NCBI GenBank assembly: GCA_026874595.1
Contig: CM049322.1
Span: 10,988,400-11,052,399, forward strand
DNA length: 64,000 bases
Source of the DNA: Sipunculus nudus
Lineage: Eukaryota > Annelida > Sipuncula > Golfingiida > Sipunculidae
Direction of reading: 5' to 3'
Under the pieces are notes generated by a model. That model was not told the DNA's origin. It saw only the letters and a program-made list of their open reading frames with translations, and searched no databases. Positions 46,179 through 60,128 of this stretch are shown in pieces. The position numbers and the translations under genes are program-made. The first letter of the stretch is position 1. Every line of letters begins with the position of its first letter.

Positions 46179-46861
46179 TTAACTAGAATAAAACCAAAAC
46201 CATACCTTGTATGATGTTTTAGTATATCATTAAATCAATATATGAGAACACCATAATGCCTTATGCTATAATTGTATAGGCATCACAATATGCACTTTAT
46301 CATTATCGTTTATATGATATATATGTATAAATACATATACAGTATTCTAAACGTCATGCAATGTCCTTAAGTATAACAATACGAGATGCATTGTTTAAAA
46401 CCTGTTTTTATATAAAAGGTGCCTATTCCTTAATTATGAAAAGAAGAATGCATGTGATTTCTGGCTTCCTCTGTGTATATATTAATGATCTTAGGGCTAT
46501 TCTGGTTATGAAAAGTCCGTGTAAGGCCTCCATGAAGAATGTATGACCTCGTTTATCAGTAACATGTTTATAAACACATCAATGTTGAAAAAAGGAGAAA
46601 AACGTACCCATATGCCATTGTTTAATATGTTTTAATTATTTTTGCGGGCCCCACACATTATAAACACGTTGATATAAAACAAAACAAGTGGCCTATGTAC
46701 AGCGACATCCACGTTTTTGGCATCAACCGATTACCTTAAGTTTATAAGGGTTGGTCCCTTCAATATAAATATTAACACTATTAATATTTAATATTTAATA
46801 TTAATTTTAATATCAATAATTATTGATGAAGAAAATAATGTGTATGTTTCTTTTACTTCAG

Positions 46862-46879
46862 GATCGGGGTCAAGAAGTG
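46862..46879 (+). pseudogene. Copy B exon 11 equivalent
   Basis: 18 nt, GSGSRS, between acttcAG and g|GTGAGT. Orphaned by loss of exons 7-10. Confidence 0.5.
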
Positions 46880-47151
46880 GTGAGTTAATTATCCATTCTT
46901 TGGGCGCATAATTATATAGAGGCGACAATTTTATTCTCTAGATAATTAAAACCATTTGTAATATAAACATTATAATAACAGTGATACAGAAAGAGTTATA
47001 CTCTTATTCTTGCGATAAAGATCCAATTAGTGATTAATGATGTTTCGTACATCGTTTCACAAAACTATTTTCATTCGTTTTTATCACATTTCTTGTATCA
47101 CTTAGTAATCAGAATAATTGAGTAATCAGCAATATATTTGTTTTATATCAG

Positions 47152-47222
47152 GGATATGCGCTTTTGTGACAGCCCGTGTGATAACAGCAGCAGCTGCTGC
47201 CACCTACTGGACATTTAATTAA
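47152..47222 (+). pseudogene. Copy B exon 12 equivalent
   Basis: GICAFVTARVITAAAAATYW then TFN and TAA; hydrophobic tail parallel to copy A. Confidence 0.55.
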
Positions 47223-48794
47223 CAAAAAACAACTTCGCTGCAAAGGATGACACAATCTGTTTTCTAGTGCGACAACTGGAAATTAAACTCATTATACCTA
47301 ATAATAATAATGTGTATAATTAAGATGCACTGTTTTAATGAAATGATATAAGCGCTTCAAGATATACAATATATAGGCAATGATAGTAATAACAAAATTT
47401 TAATAACAATAATTATTATCCTCAGAACAATATATTACTTAAAAAAAAAATATTAGTAGTTATTATGTAACTCCGAGAGGTGTTACATAGGATTGGTCTA
47501 TGGAAAGATAACAGATATAGACAAATAATTGTGGTGGTTTTAGCAGAGGGGAAAGACTTGACGTTCTTTATAGCCTAAAAGGAGAGGATCAGAGGGAGAA
47601 ATGTTGTGACAGAATATCTTTAAAATGTGGACCTGGAGCTGAAGGAAAGGGCTTTCCGCTGATGAATAGAGCACATCCAGACGGACTGAAGGTCAAGTTT
47701 GTGAGAGCAAGGTAAATCATTGAAGGAAAACAAGACCCCATTGAATGAACAGGCGCAAACATAACGAAAAGACTGAAACCAAACCTTCAAACACATTCAC
47801 ATAAAGAATAACTTTACGAGAGGCATCGGGAAGCACTCATTAATACGTTGTGGTTTTACGACGTGATTGCTATGGCGTCTCACATCTACTTGCGCCATCT
47901 ACGGGAAGTGAGTAATACTATTCCCACAGTTCTGAGTAGGAAAAATAGGACTGAGGTTAACAGAGACTAGACATATAAGAGACTCCTCAGTCTCAGGGGA
48001 GGGGGTTCCCCCTGTTCTTCTGGTTCTGAGTGTAGTCGGAAATAAGGTTATAAAGGGCATGGTATGTTAAATAATTAATGGCACATACCATTACTTGACT
48101 TATTTAATACTATTATATCAGTGCATACCGAAGTATAACAATTAAATATTAATTGTAATGTTGGTAAAAATACAGTTACAATATAGTGCTAAGGGCTGGG
48201 GCTTACAGTTATACTAAAGCGATATGTCGGAAGTGTGTGCTATAATAATAATACCTTTATATCATTATCGTTTGTTTTATATTTTTTAGTACAACGTCTT
48301 TTGTTGCTGTGTTCTCTGTTAAAAACAATTTTTTATCCATTATAAACACAGGATAGATGTTTTCTAAGACCTAGTATGTTAAATAATTGCATATGCATTA
48401 ACATATTTTTTCATCTATGTATAACAATTAAATGAAAAATAAAATATTGATAAGACAAAAAAACACACAGGCTCAATATTGATCAGTTTAAAAATTAAAA
48501 ATTATATGAGATTTCAGCAGCAGATAGAATGTACCCTGACCATTGAAAGAAAACACAAATGGCCATTGATTAGAAATTAAATAGAAAATCACCAAACTAA
48601 AGCAGAGGAAGATTTCAATAATCCACATAGTAATTAGTCAAAAGATTTTTTACTATATATAATGTTTGTGTATTGATTTAGGTAATGTCTGGAATTTTTG
48701 TATGTTCTGCACTTTCAATGCTAGTTTTTTTTTATGTTTTGTTTTTGTCAATAAAAAAACTCCAAGGGATCTGTGTTAAGGTATAATCGAGCGC

Positions 48795-48837
<43 letters not shown>

Positions 48838-49316
48838 AAAAAAACGTGCTGTGTTTGTTAAAGTGATACAAACTTTTATAAACTACAAGTCGATTTGGAT
48901 ACGTTGGGTCTCGTTACAGTGGAAGTGTATATTTTCTCGTAATGCATCCCAGGACTCGTAAGGTAGCGAACTCCCCAGATCCGTAAGGCAGTGACATCTG
49001 GTGCTCGATACAAAACCAGTCATTTATTTGTTTTTGTTAATGGCTCAAGGTGACGGTCAGCAATGGAGAGGAGGATAGCGGTGTGATGATGTACCAGAGA
49101 CCTGTGCAAGTAGAAGGGCAACATTGGTGTGCATTCTGTACGTTAGGCCATCTGACTGACGCTGATAGAAAACCTGGCCAATTTTCATGGCCCGTTTTGT
49201 CGGGTTTTCTGGGACGAACAAACAAACAACACTGAACAATTTTAGTAGTATACAGATAAAAGATTAAGGCGAAGACAGCGAGGTATGACCATTTTTGTGG
49301 TGAATTAACTAGCACT
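47223..49316. other. Downstream flank of copy B
   Basis: Aligns with 27,468-29,640. (AG)n at 48796-48836. Open frames at 49,037-49,315 overlap on both strands and are not kept in unit A. Confidence 0.5.
48796..48836. repeat. (AG)n microsatellite
   Basis: Perfect AG repeat. Confidence 0.9.
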
Positions 49317-50419
49317 TGAATGTATGACTACTCCGTCTAGATTTTTTTACGTAAATGTGATACCATCTGAAGCCCATGTGGCTTTGACAAAGATCGGTAT
49401 TCCATAGTCATCGCATATATCATCAGGGCTAAGCATCGTGAAGTTGAGACTCTTGGTTGTAAATTTGCAACTTGAGCAAATGCGCGGTTTGGTGGTGGTG
49501 GTGAGGGAGGGGGGGGGGCCTACATCATAAGTACATAAGTAGAGCTTCCTTGTTCTATATGTTTGCCATTCTAGTATTTTGGGTAATTTAGAAACATGAA
49601 GCTAGCAAATGGCTTTTTTTGTGTTGCATACTGTGCCCTTGAGGGGTATCAAATCCACTTGCTTGGACATAAATTATATATTTTGTGGAGTCTTCTTCAG
49701 TCTAGTTATGCAGACAGACTGTTTTGCTGTTACCATGATAGGTTAAAACTATTACCTGTGATGTCAGAATGGTATGTGTAACTTAAATACATGAGAACAA
49801 TCTGCAAGAGCTTTATGGACCTTCAACCGAAAAATACGCCGTCCTGCAGATTGAGCCTAGGGCAACTCCTTCTACATACTCAACACAGATATTTTCTTTG
49901 ACCATCCCTTCTGCAAAGGATCTAACTCAACCTGACTGAATAAGCCGCTGATATACACGCTACGGTCTTACCTGGTCATGTATGCTTCGGGGAAACGATT
50001 TTATCTTCACTTTGTCCTTTGTCTGTCAGAGTTACACAAAAAGCAGCACCTGAATATTTTAAAATAAGTTAAGTTCAATCGGGTACCGTGGTAAAATAAA
50101 CATGTACCTATTGTAAGAAGCTGAATACACTTCATTAGTATCTTACCAATGCACAGTATTTGTTTTCATGAAATGAACACATACTAAGAGCAGAGATACG
50201 GATAATGATGATAATGATTGTGATCATCATGATGGAGAAAAATGATGATATTCTAAATGAGGAAAAGGTTCACAACTTTATCGTTTGTAGATATACATAT
50301 ATGATATGAAATGATGGATTCATATCAAATTATGAATCACATTTTTGTTACAAGCGAATATCAAATTCGTTTTACATGACTGATGCCATGTTAACCAAAT
50401 CCAGGGAATGGGCATTTTT
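49317..50419. other. Upstream flank of gene C, first part
   Basis: Aligns with about 640-1,730 of unit A. Contains a G-rich tract near 49,490-49,520. No gene seen. Confidence 0.5.
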
Positions 50420-51250
50420 TTCTATCAAGTTTGACATTGGCCTAGACCCTGGTGCATGGTAGGTACCTTTCCTTACCTCAGGAGAACCACCCAATCAATG
50501 GGCATCCAGATTTTAGCCATAAGTTACTCCTTAAATGTCACTTTTTTGCCAAAAACTTGCCATGTCATGGACGGTACTGGTGTTTTTTGTCAAACCTGAC
50601 CTTGACCGTGATGCGTGTCATGAACCTTTCCAGGCCAAAAATTATCACCAAAGGAATGAGCAATCTATATTTAGATATAAATGACCCTTTGAAAGTGCTT
50701 CTTTGTTATTTTTTTTTTTTTTTGCAAAATATATCCTACATCATGACGATTATAACTTTTTTTCTTTCAAGTTTGGCCTTGACCTTGACCTTCATGCATG
50801 GTGTGTACATTTCCTGACCTTAGGTGTACCGTGCCACCAAATGCATAAGCATTCCACATTAAGTTAGAATTGACAACTTAAAATGCATATTATATGCAAT
50901 TTTCTTGCAAAAACATGCCATCTCATTGCGGTTGTTACTATCTCGCTTCTAAGTTTTAACTTGTCCTTACAGCATTTTGACTTCAGATGTATCACTAAAT
51001 AAATGAGCAGTCTAATATCAACTCAAAAATATACTTGAGATATGTTTTTATAACATTTGGTTAAAAACATGTCATATCATAGCAAGTTTGGCTTTTATTC
51101 TGCCAAATTTAATCCTGACCTTGACCGTTATGCATTATATATACCTTTCCTGACCTCAGAAATGTCATCAAATGAACTTGCATCATAATGTTTGTTCGAA
51201 ATGACACCTTAAATGTGTTTCTATCTCAGTTAGTTATGGTATCATAGCAA
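50420..51250 (+). repeat. Array of diverged ~170-bp tandem repeats (unit C)
   Basis: Five monomers starting near 50,425, 50,590, 50,768, 50,950 and 51,100. Shared phrases: 'ctgaccttgacc.tgatgc', 'cctttcctgacct', 'aaatgagcagtctaa', 'gccat.tcatg'. Spacing ranges from about 150 to 185 bp. Confidence 0.65.
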
Positions 51251-54239
51251 TTTAAATATGTCACCCCTTATAATGGCGGCCATGTAGGTTTTGGGATGAA
51301 AATGACACTTTGCCATGGTTTGGGTTTTATTTTTGCACTAAGACACCATAAATAATCCATTTCGGGTGAGAAAGCTTTGATAATATTTTTGTCCAACCTC
51401 CATTGAAAAAAAAATCGTTCATTGACGAGACTATTTGTGCGCACTCTACTGGCCACAATTATTTAGCAATCGATCAGAACTAACACAGTTGATTGATAAT
51501 CAAATATCCCGTGAGCCTATTTTTTTGTCAATTAAGGCTCAAGGTCAAGGTCATCGAAAATAGGACCACATCTTTTTTTCTTCATAACTTTCTCATAAGA
51601 AGCCTATCTACATACACTATAGCTTATTTTGTGTCCTATGCTTTCTCCATGAGATGGTCTAGTCAATTATCATATGTGTCATCGTATCATTAAGTTAGTC
51701 TTTTTGACTCTTGTTGTCAAACTGGCCTCTGTTCTTTCGTAGATATATGGTATTCCACAGGCCAGAAATTAAGCAATGTTTCTGGATGTTATACTGTTGA
51801 TAGAACCCCTGAAATCGGATGTCTTCTAGTTTTAAATGACAAAAGTCCAGGTCATCAAATTACACAAATCTTTTTTTTTATTTTTTTTGTTAACATTTCT
51901 CATAGCCGCATGAACTGCAACTCATTTTATTAACCATTCATGGCCTTTCTTCTGGTGTGTAGCTGCATCAATCTGCTGTTCCCACGGTTTCCCATTTTTG
52001 GGGGGAAATTAATGATATTCCAATATATTGGGTCTCTCCTTTCCAACTTAATTACTTTTAAAGCTAGTCAGTTAACGATATTTATTCCACGTAACATTGG
52101 ATCAGTTTAACTCGATTTTAATCATACAAGCGGTCAAAGGTCATAGTCAATTTTCAAATATTGTCCTATCTACACAAAACTATAGCTATTTTTATTTGTC
52201 TATACACCCTCCATAATAACATCTGGTCAACTGTCATCCAGATTGTGTCAGTCTGTCAGTACGTCTGTCTGCTCGTCTGTAGTTGTCGATTTCGCCTGCC
52301 TCCTTGCTCTTTTGTCTGGCAAAGGTAAATAAAAATGCTATTGCTTCTGCTCTACCAGATTATTGATTATTCAAATGACCGTTTTTCACATGTTACCCTG
52401 TCTTCTTGTCTCTCTGTCTATCTGCCCGTCTTATTTCAAATACCGGAAAGTGCTCGACCTATTGTTTGTCTGTTTGTTTGTAAGCAACATTTATTTTATA
52501 AAGTGCTGCTTTTCGTCAATGCCATGTGGGGTAATAAGCTGCCTGAAGTTTGTTGCCAATAGAGGGTGATCTGTGTTAGTATGCTTTACTGTTCGGTGAT
52601 TGTCTTGCTGAATTTATCACACATTCTGACAAAGCCATACGGGGTTAATGAGCTACCTTTGCTGAGGTCTGCGCTTTCTGAGTACTTTTCTAGTTCATTA
52701 TCAAGTCTGTGTAAAATATATTATAATGGCCATCATCCTAAACGATTATATCACAGTTTATGCTCGCAGAACGGTGAATACATAAATAGAAGATAATTAA
52801 TCATGTTTATTCACGGCCAATTAAACAGTGACTACATGGTTCAGTGGAAATAAATAATGTCTTCTCGAATGTTGTGCATTCCTTTAGGCGGAAAACATAT
52901 AAAAAACGACTAAATTCTAGTCACGACTCGCTCATCACGCCAACAGTACACAATCATAACTGCAATGGATGATGTATAGTATATATTTAAGGTGTGAAAT
53001 TGCTCCCGCCCATGGCAAGGTTGAACACGGAGTCAATCAATCTCCCTGTATGCAGTCACCTTACAGTTTAGGTCATTGGCTTGTTGTGCAAACAGACCGT
53101 GACCCAAAGGTGATTTACGTATTCTCGCGTGGAAACCACGCTGTTACTTTGATATATCGGTGTTCTCGACAGATCTAAGTGCGATACAGGCGAGCTTGAC
53201 TTGGTCTTAACTATAATGCGGTTACTTTCATGTTCTCGAGATAAAACGCGAATTCCCATCAGTGTATATTTCACGACGGTTAAACTTTTGCGATTCTTAC
53301 AACAAAGAAATGTATTGATTTCTTCGAGAGTTGGATAATAATCATTAATTTAAATGTGCTGCGAACATCTTAGGAAACTCCAAGGTAATAACAAATAAAT
53401 GCAAATTCTTCTCTATATGGGTGTATCGGATGTATATTTATGATATTAATCTTTGATTACAAAGTGACACAAATATCTAATATTATTTATAATAATCATC
53501 TTAATCACGGAAAATATATACAGGAGATATATAAATACTGGTCATATGTGTGGATGTGTCGTATTCTGGAAAGTTTAAATTTGGAGGTAATTTTCTTTTT
53601 ACGGTTTTGCTTGGTTTATCTTATCGACAAGTTAAAACAAAAAATGCAGTCATGAAAGTGTACACATAGAGGATATACTAATATTTACATGAGAAACGTA
53701 GAGCAATGTTCTTTATGCAGATACAAATTTATCTGTCTGACAATGCTAAGGTTTTAGACATTGAGTTTGAGCATCTGCTTAGATCTTAATGTTTACATAT
53801 TTTCCGATTTTCAACATGGCAGTGTTAGCAGTTAAGCTGCTCAAACTACTAGGAATCCCTGCTTGACGACCCTGGTTTCCATTAAAAATTGTTCCGCAGC
53901 TAATTGCTATTTGGGCGCCCTCCTGTCATCTGCAAGGGCACTGAAAATAAAACACATTCAAATACATTAAAGCTTAATTAGAATCTTTATTCCGGATCAG
54001 AATTATCTTTGGGAAATACTGGTGTAACGATTTTAGATGACCCACACGATTTTTTATTTCCCCTTCAAAACAACTTATGATAGGCCCGGCCTGTACTGTC
54101 CAGGAATAAACGGTCCAATGTTTTGTGTATGTGGCATGCACAAGTGGGTAACTCGGTCACACTAAAAAATCAGACGGAACACGCCGGCCTTTTATTTAGA
54201 CCCGACCATGCGTTTCCGATCTGGTTGTCTAGTTGTTTA
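51251..54239. other. Upstream flank of gene C, second part
   Basis: Starts with a terminal segment of the repeat family (aatggcggccat near 51,273), then parallels 2,100-4,690. No gene supported. Confidence 0.5.
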
Positions 54240-54373
54240 CCAGCACTTTTCAATTATTAATAGTTTAAGTTTACTAAAAGTGTGGTAGCACCGAGCGAAG
54301 GAGGAAAGGCAAACTTGATGAAGAAAGGAAGCGTCGTTGTGCATTCGTTTCTTGGGAGGTTCAGGTAACCAGA
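54240..54373 (+). promoter_or_regulatory. Conserved immediate 5' flank / 5'UTR of copy C
   Basis: Counterpart of 4690-4832, with tattaatagtttaag and ggtaaccagaATG. Confidence 0.3.
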
Positions 54374-54478
54374 ATGCTACGTGGTCTGATCCTAATTGTC
54401 AAGGTAACTGCTGTTTACAGCGCTGGGCAGTGTTTGATAAAGGACCAACCATTCAAAGACGATGTTGCTTTTGCTAGG
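54374..54478 (+). CDS. Copy C exon 1: signal peptide
   Basis: 35 codons, MLRGLILIVKVTAVYSAGQC onward, donor agg|GTAAGT. Confidence 0.72.
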
Positions 54479-55493
54479 GTAAGTCTACCACTGGCTTTTG
54501 AGAATACTGATACTACTGAGCCAGGGGGGTATGCTTTCATCCCCATTTGTGTGTTTGTGTGTGTTTATGTTTATTTGTTTGCTTGTGCAGAGTTTTAAAT
54601 CAGACAGTGGTATTTCCAACATACCTAATGAGCACACCAGTTCGTGGCTATGAGGGTTGATTGTAGTTACAGCCACAAGTTTTTTTCCCCCGGGTCATCC
54701 GGATTTCTCCACCTCTACAGGCAATCAAACGTCAACGCCAGAGCCAAGGAGATTGTTTAGTATTAATTATTATAATACTTGAAAAATCCATTTGAAATTA
54801 ATGTTATGCATCAGTATTACTAAATTCAGACGATCATTAGTTATGGTTAAGTCTATGGGATTATTTTTTTTTAAATCATGGAACACAATTTCAATAAAAT
54901 ATATTCTTTCTATAAATATTATGTAATGTATCTTCCTGAATTCAAGAATAAAGGACAACTGTTTTAAATTATATTTTAAACAATATATCAGGGATGACCT
55001 CGGTTTTTATTCCTAGAATTATCATCCCTGTACTTATTAGCTATATGAAATAGAATAAAAAGCAATGGATTTTGTAAACAATGCTGCAGATTATGTATTC
55101 TTTAAAATACATCAGTAGATATCTACTATAATTTGAGAAATATAGCAGGTCTACAAAAAGCGTAGTTCGACTGTAAAATTTGTCGATATGCTTTCCCTTC
55201 GCACTAAATTCTCTCCCCAGTTAGATTCAGTAGCAGATCATTAGGCCATTCTGCACCAGTTCATGACTGAAATATCCCAGTGCCCTGTATATCCCGATGA
55301 CAGAAATACTGCGCAGAAATTAAGACAAGAAGGCTTTGGTTATAAAGATTTTGTTTTTTTATCATCTGTAATAAAACACAGAATCTTGTTTGACCGATAT
55401 AACTTTCCCGAACATTTAGTATTAATTCATATCAAGAGATGTAGTTTGCGTGATGTTGATGAGACAGTATTTATATATATTTTTCTATTTCAG

Positions 55494-55609
55494 TGCATTG
55501 GAAGATGGTACGCTGTAGAAAGACAGACGGCGGTCCCTGGTGACTGGCATGGGTCAGTTTACGACATGTATGACGATAAAGGAGTGTTGTTCCTCAACGT
55601 AACTGACCT
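55494..55609 (+). CDS. Copy C exon 2
   Basis: 116 nt after atttcAG: CIGRWYAVERQTAVPGDW, donor ct|GTGAGT. Confidence 0.78.
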
Positions 55610-56650
55610 GTGAGTACATCTAAATTATACTAGACCGTGGGTTCAGCAAATTTAAAGGGCCCAATCACCTATCTCACCTTTATAAACTAAAGTTGATCCC
55701 TTGAAACTTCAAAAAATTAGAAAACGTGGAATTCATCGCACACAGGCCACTTGTTTTGTTTATAATGTGTTTATAATATGTGGGGCTGCAAAAATAATCA
55801 CAAACAAATTCAACAGGGGAATATGGCGGCAAGTCAGAGAAGCCAGAGCTTTGCAAATGGCGTTTTGCAACAAATGGCCCTTCTACTTCCGCATATATAT
55901 AACCTACCACTTTACGTTACCTGTTTTTTTTCCGTTTGTCAACATTGGTCTGTTCACGAAGGATTTATAAGAACTGTTCACGACTAAAATTACCCTTTGG
56001 ACATTTATATATACACAGAGGAAGCCAAAAATCCAAAATAAAATCTTTTTTAAAAGGTAGCACAATGGGCTACTTTTAATTTCCGCTGTTGGGGTTGAAC
56101 TGTCTTGCATGAAGCCTCATGTGACCTAAAGGAAAGGGGGGGGGGGGTTTCCTGTGACGTTCTTCTTCGAAGGAAATAACAAGGTCCCCTACCTCTATTG
56201 CCCCTTCCACTTCCGATATAAGAATTTGTTCCGAGTGGGACACCAGGCTTTCCAGATGAGAGGCTGAATGGGGTTAGTCAACCAGGTCATGTGAAGCGGC
56301 TCGTACAAATTTCACGAAATGTAATAACCCCCTATTTATATTATATTATACTAGATAAATATACAAATATTGATTTTGTTCTGTTGTCTGGCCTCCAGAG
56401 TCATGCTTTGTACATTTCCTACGTACTAAGAGCTCTACTGTATTACAGTGAAACCTCAAAATTATAACCACCAACGTGACTTCAATAAAATTGACAAATT
56501 TTCGAGATGGTTGTTCAAGCAAGGTCTGATATAAAGAACAAGAAAGGATTGGAATCATGAAGAAAAGGGTCGTAATTTTGAGATGGTCTCTAAATAAAGC
56601 TTTTTTAGGCAAGGTTTTATTGTATGTATTCGTGTTTTTTTTCTATTTAG

Positions 56651-56748
56651 TGCAGTCAATGGAAAATGTAAGGAGACCAGAACAAGGCGAATTTCTCTAA
56701 ACCCGGATGATCCCAGAGAGGCGTCCCTGTATAGGGATTCAGCATTAG
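56651..56748 (+). CDS. Copy C exon 3
   Basis: 98 nt, GKCKETRTRRISLNPDDP, acceptor ctatttAG, donor GTCAGT. No stop, unlike copy B. Confidence 0.7.
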
Positions 56749-57741
56749 GTCAGTCACGTAAACGCAATCTTGATCCCCGCCTGTCAAATCTTCTTAGATC
56801 CTAATCATCGTGCAATACACTAGGCATCAGGTCACGGAATATTTCCTGTCAATGCAGAATCTGGCAAAGCGGTGTCCATATGGATAAACTAATATATAAA
56901 TGTGTGTCCTGAATCGATAATAAAACACCAAATGTAAATTTTCTATTTATGTCAGATAAGAAGGCTGTCGGTTTGTAAAATGACAGTGGGAATACATATG
57001 TATATATTGCTGTTTTTAAAGAAGGTAATTACAAAAACTACAATTCTTTAAGTGTATATTTTACAATATAAGAACAATCGCGCCTTATTTTCAGAATAAC
57101 TGCGTGATTATCGCTCATTATATTTTATCTGAAATCTGAAAGGAGTAGCATTTCATGAATTACTTTTGAATGAACCAACTTGCCAGCTAACTCAGTTATG
57201 AAGAAAGCTTTAAATGTAGTATTAATAAGGCAATCTAGTGCATTACTGTGTTATACATGAAATATAAGGTTGATCTTGTATTACCAACAAACATGCACCC
57301 TGAACTTCTTCTGGAGCATTTCTAACGAAATCATTCTAAACCTCCCACGTCTGGATGGGAGGTTTAGAGGGGTAGATAATTTCATTTAAATATCAATAAA
57401 AAAAATCATTTTTCCTTGGTGTCACTAGAGGCAAGACCATTCATTCCTTTTCTTCACTTTTTTGTTTCTTCTGCCCATGCTCAACGCGAATTTAAACCAT
57501 GGTTTATTTTTCAAAAATGCTCTTATGGCAAAGTAAAAGCCACCGGTGACAGAATTTGCACCTAAAATGTATTTTTGACCTTTAGCTGAATTCAGCGTTG
57601 TACAATCCCAAGAAGTCTCCCAATTATCGCTCATTTGCAATTGCGAGGTCGGGATGGAGGGGTTGCAGTTCCTGTGACCCCCCGCTGAAAACAAACATCT
57701 GGGTAAATGTTTAATTTACATTAATACTGGTTAAATTACAG

Positions 57742-57963
57742 CTGGCACTATATACACTCCTGGTGGCAGTTTCAGCACCTTCTGGGTGTCGTATTTCTGC
57801 CCGTCAGAGTACATGAAGGACGGCGTTTGCTCACGGCCTCAGGTTGATATTGTCAGTCGTACAATGACCATGGAAGGCATGGAGCTGGCCACCGCTACGT
57901 CACTCAGAGATACACTGTGTTTGCCTTCTGTCAACTTCATCTACCAGCCAAGGTCATACGATA
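57742..57963 (+). CDS. Copy C exon 4
   Basis: 222 nt, GSFSTFWVSYFCPSEYMK and DTLCLPSVNFIY; donor a|GTACGT. Confidence 0.78.
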
Positions 57964-58659
57964 GTACGTATCTATCTGTCTTTCAACATTTATATGGTAT
58001 TATTATTAGAATACTAAATTACAGTTCTCATACACATCACTGTATCAACTCGAATATTGTGACACTTTCGTTGTTATTGTCATCAAGGGAAAACAAGATC
58101 TGCCGCATTTCTAAGACTCTCTACTGGCACCTATAGCGCCACCTAGTGGCCAGTGATGTAGAATAGCCACAGTCTGATGAAAGCGGACGAAACTGTCACA
58201 ACAAGTTAGTTGATGGTGGATGTGTAAGAACTGTTATTAAGTATCCTCCTCCTCCCCCTCCCCTCTAACTCTTTCTCTTTCCCTCTGCAGCTGCATTCAT
58301 GTGCTTCTTTGTCTGCGAATATATGTCGTCTAGCGTGATTCCCTTTACTTCATTATATCAATCATTCCTTTATTGTCCCAGTATGTTTATAATGTTCCCT
58401 TCTATCATAGTATTAATAAATTATTACAATTATGATATTACCTTTATGGTTAAAGGTATATTTAAATTACTGTACTAATGCTGAGGTCAGGAAATTATAC
58501 GTAAATTTACATTTATTTATCACCGACATTTGATTCCTAGATTATCATATGTGCATGTCTATTCTTTTTATGCTTTCTCACAATACATTCTTCAAGCTAC
58601 CCACAAGGATATCAAGTTATATTTCGTCGGTTAAAACCCTCACTGTTTTAATCACTCAG

Positions 58660-58686
58660 GTTGTATGAAGGACCAGGTACCAAACG
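58660..58686 (+). CDS. Copy C exon 5 (microexon)
   Basis: 27 nt, CMKDQVPN, between actcAG and GTAAGT. Confidence 0.66.
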
Positions 58687-60072
58687 GTAAGTGCACCACT
58701 TTCCCTAGTTCTTTCCTTCCAATGCTGATATACATTATTATACCTAATTATGGCCCTGCCTAAATCAGAGTTGAATGGTGTTATGGGCCCTGGCTCAAGG
58801 CTCATTCCCGGCAATGGAAAACCAGGCATGAATATTCATATTGGTCACACATTCTTGACGACTAAGGATTCCAAATACAAATGAAAAAGGGTGATTAAGA
58901 AAATTATGATTCGCTCCCCATTCGTTCGATGTTAGGATTCTAGACGGCTTAACTGTCCGCAAGCTGGTCTTCTGGGTGTTCAGTCATTCGTCATCAAATA
59001 GTGCTGCTCTGCTAGAATACACGGAATCTCATTTTGACCAACCGGGCGGGCGGTCCTATGCAACGTTTGATGACGCCTTGTTCATTTTACACAAGGATTG
59101 GTTTGTCATCTACAACGTTAAAGCAAATAGCTATTTCATCGAAATCATTTCTAAATTTCAATATTGTGAAACTATCCTTATTATAAATTCACCTTAGCCT
59201 TGTCGAGGCCGTGTCAACATTATAGCTCAGACGCCACCTACCCCTTTTTTAGGCTTTTGGTTAGAAATTGTACGACATAACTGGGATGGTCAGTAAATCA
59301 TTGCAAGTCAGGAATTTAACAACGCAAGGAAAATATCGGACTCTACCAGGAGGGGGTTTAAGGAACTGGAAGTCACATACAAAGTTAAGGTTTTGGGGAG
59401 CGTTACTTAGGTCAACTACGGTGTGTTCATTAAAATTTATCACACAATGATCGCGAAAGATCAAACCAAAAAATACGTAAATTGTTGTCAAGCCATCCCT
59501 TGTTTAGTTTCGAAACTAAATAGGTGTAGAGGGCACACTTGACACTCCATTTATGCGCTGCTATGAACCATGATAACACACCTCACAAACGCATAATATA
59601 TAGCCTGTTGTCAATAGGCATATTATTAAATCAAAAAGTTCCATTGTCATTTACACCATGAAAGTGTGTAGTTCACGTTCAAATATAAATGTTCGTTATT
59701 ATGTTATGTGATTTCGGGTGTATAAATGAGCAAAGTTGAAATGTGTTGTAATGAAAAAAAGCCACATTATCTTATTCGTTATTAGAGAAATATGAAAATG
59801 ATTAATGCTCCAGACACAAACGTACACAAACTAGTGCCGTATATCAGAAACGCGTTAAATTTATGGATATTATCTCTCTTCTTTTCTGAAAGAAATGAGA
59901 AAACAGTAAACAGGTTAATGTAACGGGCTTCGCACGGGACTTAACTCAAAAACTCTACATTTCGTTGTACATCTTGTTATGCAAATTCATATGAGACATA
60001 ACAAAAATATAATATTTATTATTTTTTATTATTTATAAAAATAATTATTTTGTTTTATTTCTGTTTGTATAG

Positions 60073-60128
60073 CGGATGCTTGCAACAAAAAATTCATTCC
60101 CTATTTCAACATCTTTGACAATAAGAAG
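60073..60128 (+). CDS. Copy C exon 6
   Basis: 56 nt, ADACNKKFIPYFNIFDNKK, donor GTAAGA. Confidence 0.68.

Larger units (their letters stand above)
38722..47222 (+). pseudogene. Lipocalin-like gene, copy B (nonsense codon and loss of exons 7-10)
   Basis: Exons found: 38722-38826, 39850-39965, 41005-41102, 41990-42211, 44374-44400, 44975-45030, 46862-46879, 47152-47222. Domain 1 is complete by exon count, but exon 3 has TGA at 41015-41017 where copies A and C have GAA and GGA. Exons 7-10, the whole second domain, are missing: sequence matching about 22,960 in copy A joins sequence matching about 26,570. Exon 6 ends in phase 0 and exon 11 starts in phase 1, so a direct splice would shift the frame to a stop. 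The rest (signal peptide, CIGRWYAVER, SFSTFWVSYFC) is well kept, suggesting recent loss. A truncated protein of about 77 residues is the most it could make unless exon 3 is skipped. Confidence 0.75.
32320..49316 (+). repeat. Segmental duplication unit B
   Basis: Begins with ggccaacatgtgcaagttat, as at base 26 of unit A, and runs to the shared gtgaattaact segment at about 49,300. It contains gene copy B, two lineage-specific DNA elements, and deletions in introns 5 and 6 relative to A and C. Confidence 0.7.

Noticed and set aside
52335-52569. Overlapping Leu/Cys-rich frames in the flank of gene C
   Set aside because: Made of degenerate tctgtctg and ttgtttgt repeats; the matching sequence in unit B is not open in the same frame.
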